Assembly: GCA_963744225.1 (NCBI GenBank)
Contig: CAVUSV010000001.1
Coordinates: 62,001 to 126,000, forward strand
Reading direction: 5' to 3'
DNA from: Bog-473 sp963744225
GTDB lineage: Bacteria > Actinomycetota > Acidimicrobiia > Acidimicrobiales > RAAP-2
DNA: 64,000 bases
The notes under the pieces: generated by a model
Database searches by the model: none
The model's input: the letters and a program-made list of their open reading frames with translations, nothing else
What the model was told of the DNA's origin: nothing
Shown here: positions 37,128-45,576 of the stretch, piece by piece
Layout of the letters: every line of letters starts with the position of its first letter
Position numbering within the stretch: the first letter of the stretch is position 1
Position numbers and translations under genes: made by a program

Positions 37128-37682
37128 CTATGGGGTGCGGCCGATGAACGCCAGCAGCTTGGTCTGGACGTCTGCGTCATCGGGGACGTGGACACGGGGC
37201 CCGTACTGGCCGCTCTGGCGCAGCACCTCGTCCATCGGCAGCATGCCTTCGAGCATCGCGGCGCACTTCTCCGGGTCCAGCGTCTCGTCCTGGCCGGTGG
37301 CCCGGGCGAGATCCCAGCGATGCAGGAACACGTCGCTGGTGTAGATCATGTCGATCGCTTGCCCGAGCGGCATCCGGCCGATGTGCGGGAGATCGTGCTC
37401 GCGCTCGGCGGTGTCCGCGTCGTCGAGCAGTGCCTGCACGGCGTCGGTCTGGGTACGCCAGGCGCCGACGGGGTCGTCGTCGACCGACGGACCCGCCGGC
37501 AGCGTGATCCCCGCCGCTCCCTGGAGGAACGCCGGGAACCACTCGACGAGGTGGCGGACGACGTCACGGGCGACCCAGCCCTCCACCGGCGCAGGCTGGT
37601 CCCACGCCTCCGGAGCGGTGCCCTCGACGGTGGTCGTGAACGCGCCGGCGATGCGCCGGTGCTCGTCGGCCGGGCTGCTCAT
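37128..37682 (-). CDS. DinB/maleylpyruvate-isomerase-like (TIGR03086-type) protein
   Basis: 184 residues, MSSPADEHRRIAGAFTTTVEG. The N-terminal four-helix metal-binding domain shows VEGWVARDVVRHLVEWFP (first His ligand), then YTSDVFLHRWDLARATGQD with the second conserved His. This family includes mycothiol-dependent enzymes and proteins of unknown activity. The start overlaps the stop of the SRPBCC gene by 4 bp, so it is the last gene of an arsR-SRPBCC-DinB operon, a common actinobacterial trio. Confidence 0.85.
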   Translation of the reverse strand: MSSPADEHRRIAGAFTTTVEGTAPEAWDQPAPVEGWVARDVVRHLVEWFPAFLQGAAGITLPAGPSVDDDPVGAWRTQTDAVQALLDDADTAEREHDLPHIGRMPLGQAIDMIYTSDVFLHRWDLARATGQDETLDPEKCAAMLEGMLPMDEVLRQSGQYGPRVHVPDDADVQTKLLAFIGRTP

Positions 37683-38167
37683 CGGAGCTCGGCGATGAGG
37701 GCGTCGAGCTTGGCGTAGCCCTCGTCGACGCCGGTCTCCATGCCGCTGGCCAGCCACTGGTCGCGGCCCTCGAAGCTGTCGACCAGCGACTGCGCGTGCA
37801 GCCGGGTGCGGCCGTCGCCGAGGTCTTCGAACCGCAGCGTCTCGAGGGCGACGCCGTCGGGCTGACCGTCGAAGGTGAAGGTCTGCACGATGCGGTCCTC
37901 ACCGACCTCGTGGAAGCAGCCGTGGAAGCCGTACTCCTCGCCGTCGCGGCCGGCGACGTAGCGCCAGCGGCCGCCGGTGGTGGCGTCCCAGTCGAGGATC
38001 TTGGTTTCCATCCCGTCCGGCCCGACCCAGCGGGCGAACAGCTCGGGATCGGTGTGGGCCCGCATCAGCTGCGCCGGGGTGGCGTCGAAGTCGCGGGTCA
38101 TGCGGATGATCGGCACGGTGGGGTCGGCCTCGATCGAGACCTGGTAGCGATTGCTGGTGGCATTCAT
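37679..38167 (-). CDS. SRPBCC (AHSA1-like) domain protein
   Basis: 162 residues from the ATG at 38167 (MNATSNRYQVSIEADPTVPIIRMTRDFDATPAQLMRAHTDPELFARWVG), the START/Bet v1-like AHSA1 fold with a hydrophobic ligand cavity, ending ETGVDEGYAKLDALIAEL. AAGGAG lies just upstream, indicating an independent start. No stop codon separates it from the arsR gene, so a fused 285-residue product is also possible. Typically a regulated partner of the adjacent ArsR factor. Confidence 0.88.
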   Translation of the reverse strand: MNATSNRYQVSIEADPTVPIIRMTRDFDATPAQLMRAHTDPELFARWVGPDGMETKILDWDATTGGRWRYVAGRDGEEYGFHGCFHEVGEDRIVQTFTFDGQPDGVALETLRFEDLGDGRTRLHAQSLVDSFEGRDQWLASGMETGVDEGYAKLDALIAELR

Positions 38168-38536
38168 GACGCTGCTCCTTGTTGTCGTGCTTCCGCGGTG
38201 GCTGGGTTGTTCGTCGCCGCGCATCTCGGCGAGGACGGCGTCGAGGCGCTCGTAGCGCTGCTGGGCCTGTTGGCGGTACCGCTCGATCCACTTCGTCATC
38301 AGGTCGAAGACCTCCGCTTCGAGATGGCACGGCCGCCGCTGGGCGTCCTTGCTCTGGCTGACCAGGCCGGCGTCGGTCAGCACCTTGATGTGCTTGGACA
38401 CCGCCTGGACCGAGACGTCGTAGGGATCGGCCAGCTCCCCGACGGTGGCGTCGCCCACGGCGAGGCGGGCCACCATGTCGCGCCTCGTCGGGTCGGCGAG
38501 AGCGGCGAAGATGCGGGACAGCTGGTCGTCGGCCAC
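37679..38536 (-). CDS. ArsR-family regulator, reading in frame into the SRPBCC gene
   Basis: From the GTG at 38536 (GGAAGGAG upstream) the product begins with an ArsR winged helix: DQLSRIFAALADPTRRDMVARLAVG, GELADPYDVSVQAVSKHIKVLTDAGLVS (recognition helix) and RRPCHLEAEVFDLMTKWIERYR, about 105 residues. A normal ArsR would stop before the SRPBCC gene, but no stop codon occurs, so the frame runs on to 37679, giving a 285-residue ArsR-SRPBCC fusion. A lost stop, an indel or a true fusion are all possible. It probably represses its own operon. Confidence 0.75.
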   Translation of the reverse strand: MADDQLSRIFAALADPTRRDMVARLAVGDATVGELADPYDVSVQAVSKHIKVLTDAGLVSQSKDAQRRPCHLEAEVFDLMTKWIERYRQQAQQRYERLDAVLAEMRGDEQPSHRGSTTTRSSVMNATSNRYQVSIEADPTVPIIRMTRDFDATPAQLMRAHTDPELFARWVGPDGMETKILDWDATTGGRWRYVAGRDGEEYGFHGCFHEVGEDRIVQTFTFDGQPDGVALETLRFEDLGDGRTRLHAQSLVDSFEGRDQWLASGMETGVDEGYAKLDALIAELR

Positions 38537-39002
38537 GGACGGCTCCTTCCTCAACTGAATGGTTGAATACAACGTACGCCCTCGTCCCGCCGTTGTCAAC
38601 CACTTGGTTGAGAACATCCGGCATCCCCGAATGACGGTAGGAGACACCGCCAGGTTGGCCCGGATCCGGTCCGGCGTCGGGTCCCGGTGCCGGCGAAGCC
38701 GGTGGCGGGGGAGGCCCGGATCTTGCCCCGAGCCGCAGCCCCTTCGGGCTGTGGGGGGAGGGGCGAGGGGTCGGGTCAACCAGCGAGTTGGGGTGTGGGA
38801 AGTGGAACGACCGGACTCCCAGGGTGAACGAGTGTCCCTCGATGGCTGTGTCACCTTGCCGGCGATCGGGAACACATTCGGTGGAGGGCGTTGGTGCGAC
38901 ACCGGGTCTACTACCTGCCTTCAGCCTTCGACCTCTGAGGGTTGCGGCTCCGGATGGTCGCCTTACCGGCAGGTCGACCAACCTGCCCGTTCCGAGAGGT
39001 AA
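38537..39002. other. Gene-free stretch between arsR and a methyltransferase gene
   Basis: About 465 bp without a supportable gene. It contains the arsR promoter region with TTGAATAC-like AT-rich sequence near 38560-38600 and a repeated CAACCATTTGGTTGA-type palindromic pattern (CAACTGAATGGTTGAA at 38555-38570, CAACCACTTGGTTGAG at 38597-38612) that could be an ArsR operator. A GC-rich hairpin CAGCCC-CTTC-GGGCTG lies at 38736-38751. Confidence 0.4.
38597..38612. promoter_or_regulatory. Possible ArsR operator palindrome
   Basis: CAACCACTTGGTTGAG is an imperfect inverted repeat (CAACC-ACTT-GGTTG) about 60 bp upstream of the arsR start. A related CAACTGAATGGTTGAA occurs at 38555-38570. Paired sites before an arsR gene suggest autoregulation; no direct evidence. 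Confidence 0.4.
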
Positions 39003-39036
39003 GTGTGCCATCAGCCCCCGCGGCGTTAGAGGGCAG
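39003..39036 (+). repeat. Degenerate palindromic repeat copy
   Basis: GTGTGCCATCAGCCCCCG followed by CGGCGTTAGAGGGCAG, matching the GTGCC start and the GGCG-TTA-GGG right arm of the family. Lies at the 3' end of the minus-strand methyltransferase gene. Confidence 0.45.
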
Positions 39037-39042
39037 TTCAAT

Positions 39043-39739
39043 TCAGGGGCGACCGGCTGAGCCGAAAATGAACCATCGCGTCGCCCGGATCTCAGTCGTC
39101 CAGCCCTCTGCCGCGAGGAGTGACCGCAGCTCACCTGGCTCGTACATCACACTGACGACGCGGTACAGCGATCCGCCGCCAAGACGACGCAGGTGAAGGT
39201 CGGTGTCGTATTGGACGACGAATGGATCCTTCGCTCGTCGTGTCTGGCACTGGGTCGTTTCGATTGTCGATGAGGAACGCCCGGCCCGAGGGGGTGAGGC
39301 ATGAGTGAACGAGAGACCAGAACTCGCCAAATCGGGCCCTTGGTACGTGCGAAAGCCAGAAGGAGAAGAACACAGCGTCATATTTGGAGTCTGCTTGCCA
39401 ATCGAAGAGATCCTCTACGACATAGTTGACATCGGAGCGTCCCACCCGTTCCTGGTTGAGTGCGAGAACCTCAGGCGAACTGTCCACCACGGTGAGACGG
39501 TCGGCTGTCCGTGCGAGACGCTCAGTCCACCAACCAGTTCCCCCCGCCAGTTCCAAGACCGATCCCTTAGCGCCAAAGGAGGTTAGGGCGTCGTCCACGA
39601 CCGCTACCTGGCGCTGCCATTCGAGCAGCTGTTCCTCGCCCCGGTCATACCGACCCCGTCGCTGCCACCATTCGTCATACTCGGGCGCTCGCGCCCGATA
39701 GTACGAACGCTGCTCGGCGAGCAGGTCATCGTCGTTCAC
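39043..39739 (-). pseudogene. Class I SAM-dependent methyltransferase, one frameshift
   Basis: From the GTG at 39739: NDDDLLAEQRSYYRARAPEYDEWWQRRGRYDRGEEQ, SAM motif I SVLELAGGTGWWTERLARTADRLTVVD, motif II-like DAVFFSFWLSHVP and the post-motif FLIDNRNDPVPDT. At about 39240 the frame moves; the C-terminal RRAKDPFVVQYDTDLHLRRL, then YEPGELRSLLAAEGW, continues to a TGA at 39043. The rebuilt protein is about 232 residues, a normal size. Substrate unknown. An indel in an ACGACG-rich stretch is likely. Confidence 0.78.
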
Positions 39740-39912
39740 GTCGGCAGTTTCGCGCTCGTAGGCGAGTGCCTCAAAGATTGGCCATCTGCACCTCGACTCG
39801 GCGGCAATGTACGGGGACACCGTGATCTTGTGAGCCAAGGCGGCTGGACGACGAGCAGGAACCATCGATCGCTGGAAACGGTGTTGGGCAGGTCGAGTGT
39901 TGTAAGGGTTCT

Positions 39913-40843
39913 GTGAAGGTTGCGGCAAGTCCGTTGACGATACTCCCGTCTGGTGTCACTGTGGCTTTAGTGACCCAGCCTGTAAGTCGTGTTGTTCCCG
40001 AGCATCGGTCGATGTTCTTACGAGGGCTCGAGGCCAGTGCAACCTTGGTGCTCGTCATTTCGGCCTTGTCGCTTCGCAGCCGCCTGTTGGTGGGGATCAC
40101 AGTCTTGGCAGCGCTGTTCGTGCTGCTCGAGCGCGCGCTCGCCGCTGCACCCCCGAAGGGTGTTGCGACCGGGGTGGCGGACGGATCTGGTGCATCTCGT
40201 AGTCAGCAACCTCCTGAGCACGATGCTGCTTGTTGTGGCTCTCGTCACGGTTGGAGTGGGACTGCGGGTCATCGTTCCCCATCACTGGCGGCTAACCGTC
40301 GCCGGGCAGCCACATGGCCTGCAGTTCGCTGAGGCGTTCCTCTTGGCTTCAATCTGCGGCTACTGGGCTCACCGGGCATCGCACCGAGTGCCGTGGCTCT
40401 GGCGCTTCCACAGAGTTCATCATTCGAGCGAGAGGCTCGATTGGCTCGCTGCTGCCCGCCTCCACCCGGTCGACCAAGCTTTCCAGCGTTCGTGCATCGT
40501 CCTCCCGCTTGTCGCACTCGGTTTCTCCCGCGGAACATTCGGGGGCTACCTCGTTTTTGTCACCCTGCAGGCGATTTTCATTCACGCCAACGTACGGGTC
40601 CGCTTCGGCCCGCTGCGATGGCTGATCGCCACACCTGAGTTTCACCATTGGCACCATGCCTCCGACCCGTTGGCGTACAACAGCAACTTCGCTGGAGAGT
40701 TCCCCTGGATTGACCTGGCGTTCGGCACGTTGCGCCTGCCCGTCGGGCGGATGCCCTCGGCCTATGGGGCGGACGAACCGGCGCCGGAGCGGTACTTTGC
40801 CCAACTGGCTTGGCCACTGCGCCGCCCGGTTACAACCGATTAA
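39913..40843 (+). pseudogene. Sterol desaturase / fatty acid hydroxylase family protein, one frameshift
   Basis: Di-iron membrane hydroxylase family. The N-terminal part (MFLRGLEASATLVLVISALSLRSR, LLVGITVLAALFVLLERALAA; ATG at 40012 or GTG at 39913) is in one frame. From about 40145 the +1 frame continues HPRRVLRPGWRTDLVHLVVSNLL with the histidine motifs HRASH, HRVHHSS and HHWHHASDP, ending at TAA 40841-40843. One extra base near 40143-40146 explains the shift. The rebuilt length of about 277-310 residues is normal. The stop codon lies inside an inverted repeat. Confidence 0.85.
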
Positions 40844-40914
40844 CCGGAGCCCACGCCGCCCGGTGGCGGTTGAGGCCGCCATATCGCACTGTCCCGGCGA
40901 CTGTCGGTTAATCG
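40837..40914 (+). repeat. Inverted-repeat element with TAAC...GTTA ends
   Basis: CGATTAACCG (40837-40846) and CGGTTAATCG (40905-40914) are perfect 10-bp inverted repeats enclosing about 58 bp with an inner hairpin CCGCC-CGGT-GGCGG and the motif ACTGTCCCGGCG that is shared with the dispersed repeat. It begins within the stop codon of the desaturase gene. The ends resemble integron attC ends in layout, though not fully in sequence. Confidence 0.55.
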
Positions 40915-41021
40915 AGCCCGTGGTGTTTGCGGATAGCGACAGCCGTACGAGGGTCAGACGGTGCCGAAGCGGTGCGCCGACCTCGAGCCCGTTTGTGGTC
41001 GCGTCGTAACACGTTGGGCGC

Positions 41022-41269
41022 TCAGGAACTCTTGGCGCCGAGGACGCGGGGTGATCGCGCCACGCCGGAAGGTTCGCCATGTAGGCGAGCGTGGAGGCCT
41101 CTAGCTCGGCTCGTGTCGCTTCGGGACGGCGACGAGCCTCCCATGCGATCATTCGCTCGAAGCGCTTGTCGAACGATTGCAGGGCGCCGGTTTCATCGAC
41201 GCAGTGTTGGCAGTACCGTCCGGATTCGATCGGCATGCCGCAGCTCTCACAGGTAGCTGACCCGGTCAT
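41022..41269 (-). pseudogene. Small zinc-ribbon protein, one frameshift near the C terminus
   Basis: ATG at 41269: MTGSATCESCGMPIESGRYCQHCVDETG, a CxxC...CxxC zinc ribbon, then FDKRFERMIAWEARRRPEATRAELEASTLAYMANLPAWRDHP, as in small conserved zinc-ribbon proteins of about 85 residues. The usual ending (RVLGAKSS, TGA at 41022-41024) is in another frame. One C missing from a C run near 41048-41051 would restore it. Otherwise the frame runs on for hundreds of codons through intergenic DNA. The ATG overlaps the MarR stop. Confidence 0.75.
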
Positions 41270-41761
41270 ATCGGTTCCTTTCCTCGTCCGGAGTGTTGGT
41301 GATGGGTGGGAAGTGTCGGCAGCGACCCGCCGGCCACGTCGTCGGCGCGCAGCAGTGCATCGACCGCCGTCCATCAGCGCGAGCCGCTCGTCAGCAGGCA
41401 TGACGGCGATGGCGCGCTCTAGCAGTTCGACCGACAGGACATCGCGGTCGCGTTCGAGGAGTTCGCGGCCAGCCGGTGACAACCACACGAGACGGCGCCT
41501 CCGGTCCGCAGGGTCGCCTTGTCGCTCGAGCAGATCGGCGCCCTCGAGGTGGGTGACGATGTCACTGACGACCGACTGAGCCCGGTCGAGATGGCAGGAC
41601 AGCTCACCGACGGTCACCGGCCCAGCCAACGCCAGATGCTCGAGCACCGCCCGCGACGCCACGCTAAGCCCGGCGCCCTTGCCGTCGCGGCGGTGGAAGC
41701 GCAGGTAGATCGCAGGGAACTGCTGGGCGAAATGTTCTGCAGCGCTTCGGGCGTCGTCCAC
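41266..41761 (-). pseudogene. MarR-family transcriptional regulator, one frameshift
   Basis: ATG at 41761: MDDARSAAEHFAQQFPAIYLRFHRRDGKGAGLS, winged helix with VGELSCHLDRAQSVVSDIVTHLEGADLLERQGDPADRRRRLVWLS and dimerisation helix LLERDRDVLSVELLERAIAV. Near 41363-41368 one extra G moves the frame; the natural end LLRADDVAGGSLPTLPTHH to TGA 41266-41268 lies in the shifted frame and overlaps the zinc-ribbon ATG (ATATGA). The pair is likely one operon. Ligand unknown. Confidence 0.78.
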
Positions 41762-41770
41762 GCAGCCACT

Positions 41771-41959
41771 ATGGAGACGGGAGAACCCATCGTCAATCCC
41801 GATGGATCAGTCCGGCGGATGCCAATGGCGATATCGCAGTGGCATCAAGATCCGACGACAACTCTTGTGCGCCCGGAATTGGGACTCGACGAGCCCACGC
41901 TTGACAGCCGTGAGCGGAACCCGCCCCAGAATTCCGATGGAAGTTGCGCTGGGCCGTAG
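41771..41959 (+). CDS. Possible small hypothetical protein
   Basis: 62 residues, METGEPIVNPDGSVRRMPMA then ISQWHQDPTTTLVRPELGLDEPT. Divergent from the MarR gene, 9 bp away, and ending (TAG at 41957-41959) at the start of a repeat copy, which is where plus-strand genes in this region normally end. Protein-like composition, but no family is recognised. Confidence 0.35.
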   Translation: METGEPIVNPDGSVRRMPMAISQWHQDPTTTLVRPELGLDEPTLDSRERNPPQNSDGSCAGP

Positions 41960-42010
41960 CCCAGTTGTGCCGAAGTGTCACACCCTCCCGGAAGCGTACT
42001 GGGGCATACC
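41955..42010 (+). repeat. Palindromic repeat copy
   Basis: Left arm GTAGCCCAGT, core TGTGCCGAAGTGTCACACC, CTCCCGG, right arm ACTGGGGCATAC. The AGT/ACT variant at the inner end of the stem is complementary in both arms. Confidence 0.75.
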
Positions 42011-42022
42011 TTGGCTTAGGAT

Positions 42023-43382
42023 TTGACAGTGGAAGTTGAGGTCGCCGAGCCAGGGTTGGCCCGGGAGGCTGATGCGACAAGCCAGCGACGCCCGCAGTGG
42101 TTCCGTTCTGTTCTAGCAATGATCGTCATGGGGGGCCTCGCGGCAAGGCTTGCTTTTGTCAGCTGGCTAACGTTCCTACGTCAGGGCTTGGCTGGCGATG
42201 CGCCTTACTACCGAGGCACGGCGTCCAACGTCGCTAAGGGTTTGGGGTATGTCTGGTCCACACCACCCGAACAAATTTGTAGCCACGGCCAGCCATCCTC
42301 CGCTGTTCCCGGGACTCTTGTCCGTGTTCGACCTAGTGGGAATCCAGTCGGTCGCTGCCCAGAGATTGGCTCTCGCGGTGGTTACTTCCGTTGCCGTTCT
42401 ATTGATGGGCCTCTTAGGGAACAGAGTTGCAGGTCCCTTGGTGGGCATCGCGGCAGCTGCGATTGTGGCGTTCAATCCGGTTTGGATTCTGCCCGTCGGT
42501 GCCCTCATGAGCGAAAGCATCTTTCTGGTCTTGATACCGCTGCTGTTGCTTCAGGCTCTGCGCTGCCTGGAGAAGCCGACCATCGGAAGATACGTGGTCC
42601 TGGGGGTCGTTGTGGCCTGTGCCGTGCTCACGCGCCCCGATGCCATCGACTTCGTTGTGTTTCTAGGCGTGCCGCTCTTGATCCTTATCCCCGTCCCGTG
42701 GCAGAACCGTGGTCTTCTCGGCGTGGCTCTTCTCGCCGGACTCCTTCTCCTCCTGGGACCCTGGCTGATACGAAACGAGGTGCAGATCGGTGGCGCCGTC
42801 CTCTCGGATCAAGAGGGGCTCACATTGGCCGGGTCGTACTGCGCGTACACATTCAACTCGGCTGATCCCAGCTACGGGAGCTTCAACGGCCTTTGCCCAT
42901 TGGACGGAGCAGAGTACGTGGTCCACTACAAAAAGCCCCCAAATGGGGCATCCCAATGGACCGAACTCGCTCTCGACAGGCAACTCACGCATGACTCGGA
43001 GCAGTTCGCAATTCACCATCTCAGTGCTTTGCCGAGGGTCATCGTTGCCCGTGAAGCTGCGACCTGGGGGCTGGGCAATCATTCGTATCAATTGGCATTG
43101 GCAAACGCTGAGGGGCGAAACGAAACCTACGAGCAAGCAGGGTGGATCGTGTATTGGGTCATGGCGCCGTTCGTGGTGATCGGTGGTGTTGTGTTGGCCC
43201 GGCGGTCATGGCGGCCTCTTGCGATTCTTGTCGCACCGTTAGGAGTGGTCGCCGTGAACGCCGCCATCGTCTATGGGAGTACCCGACTCCGAATTGCCGC
43301 CGAGCCGTCTCTGGCCGTTCTTGCCGCGACCGGTGGGATCGCCACAGCGAATCGAATCGTGCTTGCCCTTCGTGGAGAGTGA
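42023..43382 (+). pseudogene. GT-C type (ArnT/PMT-like) membrane glycosyltransferase, one frameshift
   Basis: Polytopic enzyme expected to use a polyprenyl-phosphate sugar. The N-terminal part has a first helix (FRSVLAMIVMGGLAARLAFVSWL) and the catalytic-loop-like GDAPYYRGTASNVAKGLGYVW. At about 42273 (ACAAATTT) one extra A moves the frame to FVATASHPPLFPGLLSVFDLVG, followed by about eight helices, ALMSESIFLVLIPLLL, TRPDAIDFVVFLGVPLL and a periplasmic loop with two cysteines, ending RIVLALRGE. Rebuilt length is about 452 residues. TTG at 42023 or GTG at 42029. Confidence 0.78.
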
Positions 43383-43399
43383 AGGTCAATACCGAGCTC

Positions 43400-43425
43400 C
43401 GGGCTATCCCAGTTGTGCCGAAGTG
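43400..43425 (+). repeat. Palindromic repeat, left half
   Basis: GGGCTATCCCAGTTGTGCC then GAAGTGT; the right half is absent. Starts 18 bp after the glycosyltransferase stop. Confidence 0.65.
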
Positions 43426-43818
43426 TTTCTCGACTTGTCTGTCAGCCGACAGACCAAGGAAGGCGCGGAGGAGCTGCGCCGAGAACGCCAACAAGCGGTG
43501 GATCGCCTGCAAAGGCTTGGCGAGTAGCGACTTCCTCCCGGCGGACAGGGGGCACCTGGAACCAGCGTCAATACTTTCGGTTGGAGATACGCTTAGCCAG
43601 CCACAACTCGAATCGTTCCCATCGAGTCTGCATCGGCGCGCCCGGCATGACTTTGACGGAACGCCTGGCCGTCAGCAACATGGAGGATTCGCCTAATGAC
43701 CACAGCCCGGCAAACTGGGTCACGTGCGAAGCGGAGGTCCGACGTGGCTGAGGCTAGCAACGGAATGCTCGAGGACCGGCACATCTTTCCCGGTCCTCCT
43801 CGATTCGGGAACTGAGAT
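43426..43818. other. Gene-poor stretch with a terminator-like hairpin
   Basis: About 390 bp with only short unsupported reading frames, one (to TAG at 43525) reading TKEGAEELRRERQQAVDRLQ and helical in character, possibly a gene remnant. A hairpin GAGGACCGG (43771-43779) / CCGGTCCTC (43790-43798) lies 20 bp past the stop of the minus-strand methyltransferase gene and could terminate it, though no T-run follows. Confidence 0.4.
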
Positions 43819-44476
43819 TTACGAGGCCGACGCAGTGCCCACCAGCACGTAGAACTGCCCGGCGAACAGGACCCCACCACCGACTTCAGCGGCTAGCGCG
43901 TCCGCATCAAAGTGTCTGCGGAAGACTCTGTAGTGATCTCCCTCCGGCAGGGTCCGCTCTTGCCACTCCTCGGCGCTCACTCCCTGGGGGCGACCGGCGT
44001 CAAGGATCACGACCTCGGACGCAACCCGGTGCGCCTCGGCAAGAAAGGATTCACGCTCGCCTGGAAGAAGCAAGCCATAAAGGTGGGCGGAGAAGCAGCG
44101 GTCGACGGCATGGGATCCCACGGGTAGGGCTGTGGCATCTGCCTGGATCACAGGTACTCCCGGAGCTTCGGTGCGCAGAACGTCGAGCGCCTTTCGACTC
44201 TGGTCGATGGCGATGCCACTACCTGAAAGGTATCTGGTGAAAGTGCCTGGCCCGGCGCCTACCTCGACAAAGCGGACTGCAGAGAGTTCACGAAGTAGGC
44301 GTTCAAGCTGCGCAGCTTCAGCGGCGATGTCTTCGACTTCGACAGTGACGCCTCAGACCCGTCCAGTAGGCGTGGGCGTTGGCCAAGCCAGGCAAGCGTC
44401 CGGCCACCCGCCGGTCGTAGTACGCCCAGAGTGATCGACGATGCTGCTCTCGTTCGTCGGACGATTTTCCGATCAC
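43819..44476 (-). pseudogene. Class I SAM-dependent methyltransferase, one frameshift
   Basis: From GTG 44476: IGKSSDEREQHRRSLWAYYD then RRVAGRLPGLANAHAYWTGL; at about 44350 the frame changes and continues VTVEVEDIAAEAAQLERLLREL, SAM motif I VRFVEVGAGPGTFTRYLSGSGIAIDQS, motif II VIQADATALPVGSHAVDRCFSAHLYGLL and a C-terminal LFAGQFYVLVGTAS to TAA at 43819. Rebuilt size about 218 residues. Substrate unknown. It lies between two repeat copies. Confidence 0.75.
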
Positions 44477-44540
44477 CGACGGATCGCAATCATCCGGATA
44501 CCACGCATCTATGATTGCACCTGCTCCTGCCGCGAGTCCG

Positions 44541-44596
44541 CACTGCCCCCATGTTGCCGGTCAGCCGCACCCGGTCCCGGCGTTTGGGGTCAGTCC
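44541..44596 (+). repeat. Palindromic repeat copy
   Basis: Left arm ACTGCCCCCA, TGTTGCCGGTC, GGTCCCGGCG, right arm TTTGGGGTCAGT. The arms pair with each other (ACTG with CAGT) although they differ from other copies. Confidence 0.75.
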
Positions 44597-44708
44597 TCGA
44601 CCTGCAAGATGGTTGGGGAAAGAGGTCCGTCCCTTCTAACGGTTGACGACTACGAGCCAGAGGTGGACTATGACCATAGAGAGGGCGTTCTTGGATTAGG
44701 GGGTTGTC

Positions 44709-45335
44709 ATGGTTCGACGGTTGTTCGCGAGCCTCTTTCTCGCGGCTTTCCCGGTTGTGGTGATTCCGATCGCCGTCACTTCGATGGGTGCTCAGGCCGG
44801 TGCGGCCCATCCAACCGCAGTCCAGCAGTGCAAGCATGGTGGGTGGCAGACGCTTACTGACGCATCGGGGCAGCCATTTGGAAACCAAGGCCAGTGCATC
44901 ACCTATTTCATCCATAACCCGATCAGCCTCGCCGACCTGACTGGTTCGTTCTCCGGCACGACCTCGTGGACGATTGGGACCGGTGGTTGTTCCTTCGTAC
45001 AACAGGTCTTCGACACCACGTATCCAGGGACCTCCGCCGTGGGATCGGTGGCGCTTCATCTGGACGGATGCGCCGACATCATCCCGAGTCCATGGACCTA
45101 CACGGGAGCTTTCACCATCGCGACAAGCGTTGGCACTCTTGCGGGCAACGTAGCTGGACTCCTCCTCAACGTGGTCAACAGCTTTCCCACCGACTGGGAG
45201 CTGACACTCACCGATGTCTCCGGTAGCGGCGCGTTCTCGGTGACGACAGGCGCGATTCATGTGAGCATTCAGTGGATCGGCGGCGGCACGCCGGGGATTC
45301 CAACTCCGATGACCGGGTCGGTCACGGTCACCTAA
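44709..45335 (+). CDS. Secreted protein, paralogue of the one at 48793
   Basis: 208 residues with a signal peptide MVRRLFASLFLAAFPVVVIP and mature region starting near AHPTAVQQCKHGGWQ. The segments TLTDASGQPFGNQGQC, YFIHNP, ADLTGSFSGTTSW and DTTYPGTSAVGSVALHLDGC are shared almost unchanged with the protein at 48793-49425. Two or more disulfides are likely. Function unknown. The two genes, 4 kb apart, represent a duplicated gene-plus-repeat unit. Confidence 0.75.
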   Translation: MVRRLFASLFLAAFPVVVIPIAVTSMGAQAGAAHPTAVQQCKHGGWQTLTDASGQPFGNQGQCITYFIHNPISLADLTGSFSGTTSWTIGTGGCSFVQQVFDTTYPGTSAVGSVALHLDGCADIIPSPWTYTGAFTIATSVGTLAGNVAGLLLNVVNSFPTDWELTLTDVSGSGAFSVTTGAIHVSIQWIGGGTPGIPTPMTGSVTVT

Positions 45336-45439
45336 GCGAGCCCTTCTAGCGGATGAGTCGGCGCCGTCCGCCTAGCCATGTTCCCTCCTCGCTGTTCGGT
45401 ATTCCTGAGGCGGAACGATCGCCAGTTGGCCCCTCAATC

Positions 45440-45498
45440 GGGCTAAATATCCCCGAAGTGCCGAACTGCCCCACTGACCCGGTGAACGGGGGCACCCT
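45440..45498 (+). repeat. Palindromic repeat copy
   Basis: Left arm GGGCTAAATATCCCC, core GTGCCGAACTGCCCCAC, CCCGGTG, then AAC and GGGGGCACCC. Left arm is of the CTAT type, right arm of the GCAC type, so this copy looks mosaic. Confidence 0.75.
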
Positions 45499-45576
45499 CG
45501 AATAGGCCGCCAATGACCAAAGCCTGCAAGGTGCCTCGACGCCTAGAGCGCCAATGCGCAGCCGGCACCGTTCGGG

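Noticed and set aside
39771..40100. 109-residue minus-strand frame over the desaturase start
   Set aside because: Overlaps the conserved desaturase N terminus and has no family likeness.
40349..41761. Single 470-residue minus-strand protein
   Set aside because: It is a chance in-frame joining of a MarR gene, a zinc-ribbon gene and antisense of the desaturase gene, caused by two frameshifts.
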